Source: CBDCGW01 sp964430745
GTDB lineage: Bacteria > Acidobacteriota > UBA890
Assembly (NCBI GenBank): GCA_964430745.1
Contig: CAYSHI010000276.1
Location: 1 to 5,414, forward strand
DNA length: 5,414 bases
Direction of reading: 5' to 3'
The notes below the pieces were generated by a model that saw only the letters and a program-made list of their open reading frames with translations, made no database searches and was not told the DNA's origin. This document shows, one piece after another, positions 1-5,414 of the stretch (positions are counted from its first letter, which is position 1; every line of letters begins with the position of its first letter). A program made the position numbers and the translations under genes.

Positions 1-2
1 CG

Positions 3-83
3 CGCATCAAGGAAACGAGCCAGTACCGCGAGGAGTGTCCGGAAACGGCCGTGGTGATGGAGAGGGTCCGTGATCGGCCGTAG
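3..83 (+). CDS. C-terminal end of an unidentified plus-strand gene (partial)
   Basis: An open frame enters from the left edge and ends at TAG 81-83, giving 26 residues that begin RIKETSQYREECPETA. The codons have a strongly G/C-biased third position, like the genes on the other strand. The peptide is charged and compositionally normal, whereas the other two plus frames are poorer: one stops early and one is Gly/Pro-rich. It would converge tail-to-tail with murA, with only 5 bp between the two stop codons and no room for a separate terminator. The fragment is too short to assign a family, and it could be a chance open frame. The bases left of the window would decide it. Confidence 0.42.
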   Translation, partial: RIKETSQYREECPETAVVMERVRDRP

Positions 84-88
84 TCGGG

Positions 89-1342
89 TTACTCGCGAAA
101 GCGCTCGACCTCGGCTCCGGCGCCCCCGAGCTTCCTGACCAGCGACTCGTAGCCGCGATCGAGGTGATAGAGGCGATCGATGATCGTCTCGCCCTCCGCC
201 GCGAGCCCGGCCAGCACGAGGGACGCGGAGGCGCGTAGGTCCGTGGCCATGACGCGCGCCCCGCCGAGCTTGCGCGGACCCCTGACGACGGCGCTGTGTC
301 CGTCGATGGTGATATCGGCGCCCATACGGTTGAGCTCGGGAACATGCATGAAGCGATTCTCGAAGATGGTTTCGGTGATCACCGCAGAGCCCGTCGCCTG
401 GGTCATCAGCGTCATGTACTGCGCCTGCATGTCGGTCGGAAAACCGGGGTGTGGCTGTGTGCGGACGTCGATGCTGCGGAACTCGGAGGTCGCGCTCACT
501 CGCAGGCCGCCCTCGTGAACCTCGATCCGGGCCCCGCTCTCCTGCACCTTGTCGATCACCACCTCGAGGTCCAGCGGTCGGCAGTGTGATATTTGGAGGT
601 CGTCGCCGCACAGCGCGCCGGCGATGAGGTAGGTTCCGGCCTCGATACGATCGGGGAGGATCGTGTGCTCGATCCCACCGAGCTCGCCCACGCCGCGAAT
701 TTCGATGGTGTCCGTGCCGGCGCCCTCGATATCGGCGCCCATCGCGTTGAGCATGACCGCCAGGTCGGCGACCTCGGGCTCGCGGGCTGCATTGCGCAGT
801 ACCGTCGTGCCGTCCGCCAGCACGGCCGCCAGCATGAGGTGCTCCGTGCCTCCGACGGTGGGCGTATCGAAGATCACCTCGGCGCCGCGCAGCCGTTTCG
901 CTTCGGCGACGACGTAGCCTTCCTCGACGTGCAAGTTCCCGCCCAGCCGCGCCAGTCCCGCGAGATGCTGGTCCACGGGGCGGGCGCCGATGGCGCAGCC
1001 ACCGGGCAACGAGACCCTTGCCGATCCGGTGCGAGCCAGCAGGGGGCCGAGAAGGAGAAACGACGCTCGCATTGTCTTGACCAGATCGTACGGGGCCTCC
1101 GTGCTGGAGAAGGCTCCCAGACGAGTGCTGACCACGTCGCCATCGCGCTCGACCTCGACGCCGAGGTGCTCGAGCAAGCGAACGATCGTCGCCACGTCGC
1201 GCACCGCCGGGACGTTGCGCAACACGACGGGCTCGTCCGTCAACAGACTGGCGACGAGCTCGGGCAAGGCGGCATTCTTGGCGCCGCCGACCCTTACCGA
1301 GCCGCTCAACGTGCGGCCGCCCCGGATACGTAGCTTTTCCAT
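89..1342 (-). CDS. murA: UDP-N-acetylglucosamine 1-carboxyvinyltransferase (MurA)
   Basis: MurA is a cytoplasmic enzyme that transfers enolpyruvate from phosphoenolpyruvate to the 3'-OH of UDP-GlcNAc, the first committed step of peptidoglycan synthesis. The 417-residue product has the usual family length of about 420 and the inside-out alpha/beta repeat pattern of EPSP-synthase-fold enzymes. Visible landmarks are GGAKNAALP at 19-27 (Lys22, substrate binding), PGGCAIGARPVDQHL from 113 with the active-site Cys116, FPTDMQ at 301-306 (Asp304, the equivalent of the E. coli general base Asp305), ATDLRASASL at 366-375, and LDRGYE near 394-399 (Arg396). Cys rather than Asp at the active site predicts the fosfomycin-sensitive form. 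The start is firm: the N-terminus MEKLRIRGG matches the family, and an in-frame TAG lies four codons upstream (1354-1352). No strong Shine-Dalgarno is seen, only a weak GGAT. The stop is TAA at 91-89. The gene lies 96 bp downstream of the S9 peptidase on the same strand and may be cotranscribed with it or driven from the spacer. It is intact. Confidence 0.97.
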   Translation of the reverse strand: MEKLRIRGGRTLSGSVRVGGAKNAALPELVASLLTDEPVVLRNVPAVRDVATIVRLLEHLGVEVERDGDVVSTRLGAFSSTEAPYDLVKTMRASFLLLGPLLARTGSARVSLPGGCAIGARPVDQHLAGLARLGGNLHVEEGYVVAEAKRLRGAEVIFDTPTVGGTEHLMLAAVLADGTTVLRNAAREPEVADLAVMLNAMGADIEGAGTDTIEIRGVGELGGIEHTILPDRIEAGTYLIAGALCGDDLQISHCRPLDLEVVIDKVQESGARIEVHEGGLRVSATSEFRSIDVRTQPHPGFPTDMQAQYMTLMTQATGSAVITETIFENRFMHVPELNRMGADITIDGHSAVVRGPRKLGGARVMATDLRASASLVLAGLAAEGETIIDRLYHLDRGYESLVRKLGGAGAEVERFRE

Positions 1343-1438
1343 GGCTACATGCTATCCGTTCGACCCGCGCGCGGTTTGCCGGAAACGTGAACGCCTACGC
1401 GACACGAGGCTCGAGGAGATCACCTGATGCGAGAGCCT

Positions 1439-3862
1439 CTACCTCCCCTGTCGGACGTTACAGAACCCACCGTCATCGGTGCAGTTGGGATCACGCAACG
1501 TGCGCTCGAAGAGCTCGAAGATCCTCCGGTATTCGTCGGTCCAGGAGCTGGGTTCGACGAATCCGTGGTTTTCCACCGGGTAGACGGCGAGCTCCCAGTT
1601 TTCCTTGCCGAGCTCGATGAGTCGCTGCGCCAGGCGCACGACATCCGAAAAGTGCACGTTGGTGTCGATCATGCCGTGCAGCATCACGAGGTGCTGGTCG
1701 GGCCGGAAGTTGTCGGCGAAGTAGATCGGCGAAGATTTCTCGTAGGCCTCTTCGTCCTCGTACGGCAGGTTGAGGATGCGGCTGGTGTAGCCGTGGTTGT
1801 AGTGGGCCCAGTCGGTCACCGAGCGCAGCGCTGCGCCGGACTTGAAGGTGTCGGGAGCGGTGAACAGGCCCATCAACGTGATGAAGCCACCGTAGGAGCC
1901 GCCGTAGAGACCGACACGATCGGCGTCGACGCCCTCGTTGGCGACCAGCCAGCGGGCGCCGTCTACCTGATCAGACAGGTCCTTGCCGCCCATCCAGCGG
2001 TAGATCCCGGTGCGCCACTCGGCCCCGTAACCGGCGGAGCCGCGGTAGTCGATGTCCAGAACCGTGTAACCCCCGGCCGCGAGGAACTGATTGAACTGGT
2101 ACTCGCGGTAGTACGAAGACCAGTAGTTGTGCACGTTGTGCAGGTACCCGGCGCCGTGCACGAAAATCACCGCGCCGCCGTGCGCATCGGCGCCCATATC
2201 GGAGGGACGGTAGATGCGGGCGGGCACCATGGTGCCGTCCTCGGCGGCGAAGTGGATGATCTCGGGCTTGATCCACGGGAACGACTTCCACTCGTCGGTG
2301 GGCGAGTCGGTGATCGGCGTCATGTCCATGGCGTCAGCGGCGGCGGCGACGTAAAGCTCCGGCGGCCGGTTGGCGCTGTCGCGCACGATGGCGAAGTGCT
2401 CGCCGTCGGGCGATATCGTGGCGACGAAACGCCCGTCGCCCTTGGTGAGCGCCGTGCGGCCGCTGCCGTCGAGCTCCATGCGGAAGACGTGCTCGTTGAA
2501 CGGCGAGCCCTCGTTCGTGCGCAGCAGGAAGTGCGTGCGCTGCTCGGGGATGGAGACGTTCAGCACCTCCCACTCGCCGCTGGTGAGGGCCTGCTTGTCC
2601 GAGCCGTCGGCGTTGACCGCGTAGAGGTGGGCGTACCCGCTTTCCTCGCTGACGAAGTAGATGCGGTCCGTTCCCGGAAGAAAGCCGACACAGCCGCCGA
2701 AACACGGTCCGGCCACCCATGCATCGTCGCGCAGGTGATCGAGTAGCGTGCGCTCGCCGGTGGCTGCGTCGACCGACCACAGCCAGCGGTCCTTGTTGTC
2801 GAACGAAACGGCGAAAACGAACGCCGTCGTGCCGCCGTCGTTCCAGCCGGCGTTGAATACACGAGGTGCGTCGTCGCTCTCGTAGTCGTCCGGCGCCGCC
2901 TCGACCCAGGTCATCTCGCCCGTGGTGGTAGCGAGGATGCCCGCGCGTGATTCTCCCTGCACGTCGCCCACCTTGGTGCGCACGGTGAGGTCGCGCGTGT
3001 AGCCGTCGTCGGTGACCCAATCGGGCACGATGGTCTGCGTCGAATCCTGCGCCGGCGTGGTGGCTTGCAGAAGCACGAACTCGCCGTTTCGGGTGGGTGT
3101 GAGTCCCTGCACGCGCTCGTCGCGGGCCAGGTGCACCGTACCGGCTTCGTCGGCTTCGGCCGCATCGCGGCGTTCCTCGGTGCGATCATCTCGCTCCGCG
3201 TCCCGCCGGATGTGCTCGAAGAGCTCGAGCTGTTGCTGCTCGAGAAATCCCTTTTGCCCCTCCGCATCTTCCTCGTCGCGCGGCGCCGGGTTGCTCGAGA
3301 TACGGGTGATCTGCTCGAGGTCGCCGACGTCGATACCCAGCCGGAACAGGTTGGAGCCACGGCGGAAGATCACCGATTCCTCGTCGGCCGAAAACATCGG
3401 CTGACCCTCGCTGTCCTCGGTGTGCGTGAGGCGCTGGACCGCCATCGTTTGCCGGTCGACGAGGTAGAGGTCACCGGAGACGGTCGATACGCGCCAGCGT
3501 CGATCGGCGGACAGATCGCCGCCGGCCAGCAGCGGCGCCGCATCCCGGGCCTGCTCGTAGGTGAGCTGCTCGATACCGCTACCGTCGGCGCCCACGCGGT
3601 AGGTCGAGGCCTCCGCATCCCACTCCAGCCCGCCCGGACGCCAGCGGAAGTACAGCCATTCGGAGTCGTCCGTCCAGCGTACTTGCGCGGGGGCCTGGCC
3701 GACGTGCTCCTGTGCCCGCATGATGTTGCGGATCGACAGCTCGAAATCCTCATCGCGCACCGGCTCGGGTACGAACGCGGCGGTGCTCTGGGCTCCGGCG
3801 GTGGAAGCGGCGATGGCCGCGGCGACAACGGTGACTGCCAGCGTCAGCAAAGTCCGGCGCAT
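1439..3862 (-). CDS. Exported S9-family prolyl oligopeptidase-like serine peptidase (DPP IV/acylaminoacyl-peptidase type)
   Basis: This is an 807-residue peptidase of clan SC, expected to cleave short peptides outside the cytoplasm, probably as a dipeptidyl or acylaminoacyl peptidase. Residues 1-24 are a Sec-type signal peptide: MRR, a hydrophobic core, then an AGA|QS cleavage site with no lipobox. Residues about 60-520 are beta-propeller-like, with repeated patterns such as LSADRRWRVS, FSADEESVIF, YAVNADGSDKQALT and ISPDGEHFAIV. SEESGYAHLY at 405-414 is a typical S9 propeller motif. The alpha/beta-hydrolase domain spans about 540-790, with the nucleophile in GLYGGSYGGF (Ser656), the acid in HGMIDTNVHF (Asp733) and the base in VENHGF (His766). 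DYRGSAGYG at 605-613 is also characteristic. A Glu/Arg-rich insertion lies at about 194-240. Cys pairs occur at 387/391 and 794/801 and could form disulfides. The start is supported by GGAGG six bases upstream. The stop is TAG. The exact substrate cannot be read from sequence. Confidence 0.95.
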   Translation of the reverse strand: MRRTLLTLAVTVVAAAIAASTAGAQSTAAFVPEPVRDEDFELSIRNIMRAQEHVGQAPAQVRWTDDSEWLYFRWRPGGLEWDAEASTYRVGADGSGIEQLTYEQARDAAPLLAGGDLSADRRWRVSTVSGDLYLVDRQTMAVQRLTHTEDSEGQPMFSADEESVIFRRGSNLFRLGIDVGDLEQITRISSNPAPRDEEDAEGQKGFLEQQQLELFEHIRRDAERDDRTEERRDAAEADEAGTVHLARDERVQGLTPTRNGEFVLLQATTPAQDSTQTIVPDWVTDDGYTRDLTVRTKVGDVQGESRAGILATTTGEMTWVEAAPDDYESDDAPRVFNAGWNDGGTTAFVFAVSFDNKDRWLWSVDAATGERTLLDHLRDDAWVAGPCFGGCVGFLPGTDRIYFVSEESGYAHLYAVNADGSDKQALTSGEWEVLNVSIPEQRTHFLLRTNEGSPFNEHVFRMELDGSGRTALTKGDGRFVATISPDGEHFAIVRDSANRPPELYVAAAADAMDMTPITDSPTDEWKSFPWIKPEIIHFAAEDGTMVPARIYRPSDMGADAHGGAVIFVHGAGYLHNVHNYWSSYYREYQFNQFLAAGGYTVLDIDYRGSAGYGAEWRTGIYRWMGGKDLSDQVDGARWLVANEGVDADRVGLYGGSYGGFITLMGLFTAPDTFKSGAALRSVTDWAHYNHGYTSRILNLPYEDEEAYEKSSPIYFADNFRPDQHLVMLHGMIDTNVHFSDVVRLAQRLIELGKENWELAVYPVENHGFVEPSSWTDEYRRIFELFERTLRDPNCTDDGGFCNVRQGR

Positions 3863-3868
3863 TTGTTT

Positions 3869-3873
3869 CCTCC
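3869..3873 (-). promoter_or_regulatory. Ribosome binding site of the S9 peptidase
   Basis: The minus strand reads GGAGG followed by a six-base spacer (AAACAA) and then ATG at 3862-3860. This is a consensus Shine-Dalgarno at ideal spacing, and it fixes the start that gives the signal peptide. Confidence 0.85.
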
Positions 3874-3920
3874 CGTGGCGGAAAAGTGCTCGACGAGAAG
3901 ACTAGCCGGAGGAAATCGAT

Positions 3921-3952
3921 CCCGGCAAACCGCAGCGCGATTTGTTGCCGGG
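3921..3952. terminator. Hairpin between the DUF3179 gene and the S9 peptidase; possible terminator or attenuator
   Basis: CCCGGCAA at 3921-3928 and TTGCCGGG at 3945-3952 form a perfect 8-bp stem with a 16-base loop. It starts 19 bases after the stop codon of the DUF3179 gene. The T run (TTTT at 3953-3956) follows the stem on the plus strand. On the minus strand, where the flanking genes lie, the stem is followed by ATCGATTTCC, a poor U tract. It could end or reduce transcription of the DUF3179 gene before the peptidase gene, but its orientation does not match a classic intrinsic terminator for that gene. The rest of the 108-bp spacer shows the peptidase ribosome binding site and no convincing promoter. 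Confidence 0.4.
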
Positions 3953-3970
3953 TTTTCCGAGCGGCCGCGC

Positions 3971-5209
3971 CTACCTGCTGGTCGGAATGTTGCCGCCGCG
4001 GTAGATCGCGGTGTCCTTGTGGTACTCACGCCAGTCGAACCAGAACTCCGTGATCGAGGTCACGCGCTCGAGCTGTTGGCCCTGGTGCGGCCCAGAAACG
4101 CCGACGCCGCGAAAATCGAACTGCGAACCGGAACCGGCGTCGAAGAAGGCGGGAGGCTCCGCGCCGGCGACGGCGTAAAGCTCGAGCTCCTCGCCATCGA
4201 GGCGCCGATCGAAAGCTCGTACCGACTTACCGTCGCGGGCGACCGCCAGGAGTATCGGCGTAGAACCGACGCGATCCGAAATCGGTGTTTGCTCCTGCAG
4301 CGTGGCGAGGGAATAAGCCTTGGAACGGCCGTCGATCTCGACGCCGACGATCAGGTCGCGAGCTCCGAGCTCACCGTCCGGGATGAGCTGCTCGGGCACC
4401 GGAAAGTTCGCCTGCAGGTCCTCGACCCAGTCGGTGGCGGCGTAATCGGCCAACCGCCCCTCTTCGACCGCAAGAATGCGACCGTTCGGGTTCTCTGATC
4501 GCCAGATATCGAAGCTGACGATCTCGAACGGCATGGGCTCGAGTTGCTCACCCTTCAACGGTCCCTGGATGGCTTCGCCGGTAACCTGCTGCCACCAGGT
4601 GCCCGTCTGCTCGTCCTCCATGATGAAGTTCTGGTTGTTGACGCCGATGAGACGGAAGGTCAGGCGTTGCCCGTTGACGTCGGAACGCCACACCAGACCG
4701 GTGTGGCAGAGAGCTCAGTAGGTGACGACGTACGGCTCACCGTCGATCTCCTCGTTGACGATGTGGTAGTACGCCACCATCAAGATGGGGTAGGCGCGCG
4801 CCTCGTCACCCACCGATACGCCCATGACGTAGTCGCTCTCGGCGACGTGCGCCGCCCCCGATATGCTCTCGTAGGCGATCGTTTCGGGAGGCGCGAACAG
4901 CATCCATTCGACGAGCTGCTGTTGCGAGAAGGGCACCGCTGCTACGAGAAGGGCGAGGGGGATGGTCGCCGCCATCGAAGCCCAGCGCGGGGGGCGGCTC
5001 TTCCACATCCGATAGGCGACCAGGGCTCCCACCGCCAGCAACGCGAGCGTGATCATGGTGCCCCGGGAGCGCACGCCGTAGAGCCATTCGATGAGCTCCG
5101 GCGTGTGGTAGGTGAAGGGCTCGGTCATCGCACCCGGCAGTACCGCCACGGCCACGGATGCCGCCGCCAGGGCGAAAAGCGCTACCAAGCTGACCACGAT
5201 TCCCTTCAT
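3971..5209 (-). CDS. Membrane-anchored DUF3179-family protein, predicted selenoprotein (in-frame UGA read as Sec165)
   Basis: The frame runs from ATG 5209-5207 to TAG 3973-3971, 412 residues if TGA 4717-4715 is read through. Upstream of the TGA are 164 residues with three likely membrane helices (about 4-26, 50-68 and 79-96). By the positive-inside rule the RMWKSRPPRW loop (67-76) is cytoplasmic, so the large C-terminal domain should face outward. The DUF3179 domain begins near 128: VGDEARAYP, IVNEEIDGEPYVVTY, then TGA, then ALCHTGLVW. It continues with QTGTWWQQVTGEAIQGPLKG (about 201-220). A second, diverged half begins at VGVEIDGRSKAY (about 288-299) and ends with FWFDWREYHKDTAIY. The TGA occupies the first Cys position of the family motif (TYCxLC), giving U165-A-L-C168. 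C168 is the only Cys in the protein. A SECIS-like hairpin follows immediately. The family's function is unknown to me; the UxxC pair suggests thiol/selenol redox chemistry or metal binding. Alternatives are a TGC-to-TGA nonsense mutation or a sequencing error. Neither explains the hairpin. Confidence 0.88.
4687..4717 (-). promoter_or_regulatory. Bacterial SECIS element with its Sec UGA codon
   Basis: In the mRNA the UGA (4717-4715) is followed by 7 bases, then GCCACACC (4707-4700), the loop GGUCU (4699-4695), and GGUGUGGC (4694-4687). This is a perfect 8-bp stem, extendable by one U-G wobble, closed by a five-base loop. The loop begins 16 bases after the UGA. Established knowledge: in E. coli fdhF the SelB-binding hairpin also presents GGUC(U) at its tip, 18 bases after the UGA and in the same codon phase (GGU CUG). 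The fdhF bulged U in the upper stem is not seen here; instead one U is left over on the 3' side of the loop. The hairpin lies wholly inside the coding sequence and encodes family-like residues (HTGLVW), as bacterial SECIS elements do. It should recruit SelB with selenocysteyl-tRNA(Sec). Confidence 0.85.
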
Positions 5210-5215
5210 CCGACA

Positions 5216-5221
5216 CTCCTT
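5216..5221 (-). promoter_or_regulatory. Ribosome binding site of the DUF3179 gene
   Basis: The minus strand reads AAGGAG, then a six-base spacer TGTCGG, then ATG at 5209-5207. This strong Shine-Dalgarno shows that the upstream half, which carries the membrane helices, is the true start of the gene. By contrast, the GTG at 4693, which would begin a separate downstream fragment, has no such site. Confidence 0.85.
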
Positions 5222-5286
5222 TCAGGTACGCCAATGTCGCAGGTTGCCCGAGGAGGAGCAACTCGCCCGCGCTCGCTACCCTACGG

Positions 5287-5386
5287 GCAGAGGGAATTGC
5301 GCGCGATCTCGGCGTCAGGGCTCGTCGACGATGCCGAAGCATCGCCTTCCTCGCCCTTCCTTGATCTCGCCCGCAATTCCCTCTGC
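5287..5386. repeat. 100-bp nested inverted repeat upstream of the DUF3179 gene; possible structured leader RNA
   Basis: GCAGAGGGAATTGCG (5287-5301) is the exact reverse complement of 5372-5386. The arms extend inward through GCGA/TCGC (5303-5306 and 5367-5370) with one mismatch, giving about 19 of 20 pairs. Inside lie AGGGC/GCCCT (5317-5321 with 5353-5357) and a 6-bp stem at 5329-5334/5339-5344. Read on the minus strand, the innermost hairpin is CGATGC-TTCG-GCATCG, a stable cUUCGg tetraloop. The whole folds as one three-tier hairpin in the direction that would precede the DUF3179 start. No T run follows on either strand, so it is not a normal terminator. No direct repeat flanks the arms that would mark it as a recent insertion. 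The rest of 5210-5414 holds no gene I can support. Confidence 0.6.
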
Positions 5387-5414
5387 AAGTGTCAAGCCAT
5401 GTTGGAGACAGCAC

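Noticed and set aside
1427..2746. Long plus-strand open frame of 439 codons antisense to the S9 peptidase
   Set aside because: It is a codon-phase shadow of the GC-rich peptidase gene. The product is Val/Gly/Arg/Asp-rich with no family features, and the opposite strand has a complete catalytic domain.
1508..3228. Repeated CGAAGAGCTCGA-like string near 1508 and 3217
   Set aside because: Both copies encode similar Leu-Phe-Glu-rich helix residues of the same peptidase. This is codon-use coincidence, not a DNA repeat.
3065..4498. Long plus-strand open frame of 477 codons spanning the peptidase N-terminus, the spacer and the DUF3179 C-terminus
   Set aside because: It crosses two real genes and the intergenic hairpin, and its sequence is low-complexity Arg/Gly/Leu-rich. 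It is an antisense shadow.
3971..4693. Separate 240-residue gene starting at GTG 4693
   Set aside because: There is no ribosome binding site, the GTG lies inside the SECIS stem, and the protein would begin in the middle of the DUF3179 domain. It is the continuation of the upstream frame after the UGA.
4715..4717. Pseudogene or reassigned TGA (Trp/Gly) explanation
   Set aside because: Both halves are well conserved in one frame, with a SECIS-like hairpin in place. No other in-frame TGA occurs in the neighbouring genes, which argues against a variant code. Sequencing error is not formally excluded.
5390..5395. Perfect TTGACA on the minus strand as a -35 box for the DUF3179 gene
   Set aside because: No acceptable -10 hexamer lies 16-18 bases downstream; that position is GC-rich repeat arm. 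It may be chance.
4806..5414. Minus-strand open frame of 202 codons running from the right edge through the DUF3179 start
   Set aside because: It overlaps the membrane-helix region in another frame, is very Arg-rich, and runs through the nested inverted repeat. It looks like non-coding leader plus a shadow frame.
5399..5414. Possible start of a divergent plus-strand gene (ATG TTG GAG ACA GCA)
   Set aside because: Only five codons are visible and no Shine-Dalgarno precedes the ATG.

Overview
This is a GC-rich bacterial window (roughly 60-65% G+C by eye). It carries three consecutive minus-strand genes and probably the last codons of a plus-strand gene at the left edge. The gene types fit a Gram-negative-type environmental bacterium: a signal-peptide S9 prolyl-oligopeptidase-like hydrolase, a membrane-anchored DUF3179 protein and a Cys-type MurA. 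Gemmatimonadota, Acidobacteriota or a similar lineage is my guess; no marker in the window settles the phylum.

In transcription order (right to left) the layout is as follows. 5414-5210 is a leader region with a large nested inverted repeat. 5209-3971 is a DUF3179-family membrane protein whose reading frame is interrupted by a single TGA at 4717-4715. 3970-3863 is an intergenic stretch with a strong hairpin. 3862-1439 is an exported S9 peptidase. 1438-1343 is a short spacer. 1342-89 is murA. 83-3 is the likely tail of a convergent plus-strand gene.

The main result is the TGA in the DUF3179 gene. It sits exactly where the family has the first Cys of its conserved T-Y/W-C-x-L-C motif, giving TY-U-ALC. 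The frame continues unbroken for another 247 residues of clear DUF3179 sequence. Fifteen bases after the TGA begins the loop of a perfect 8-bp hairpin with loop GGUCU, the apical loop sequence of the E. coli fdhF SECIS element. The window therefore most likely encodes a selenoprotein: a membrane-anchored, probably extracytoplasmic DUF3179 protein with a Sec-x-x-Cys redox motif. Automatic annotation would break it into two fragments or call it a pseudogene.

The three genes are co-oriented, but spacers of about 100 bp and a hairpin between the first two leave it open whether they form one operon. There is no obvious functional link between murA and its neighbours. The S9 peptidase and the DUF3179 protein both look extracytoplasmic.
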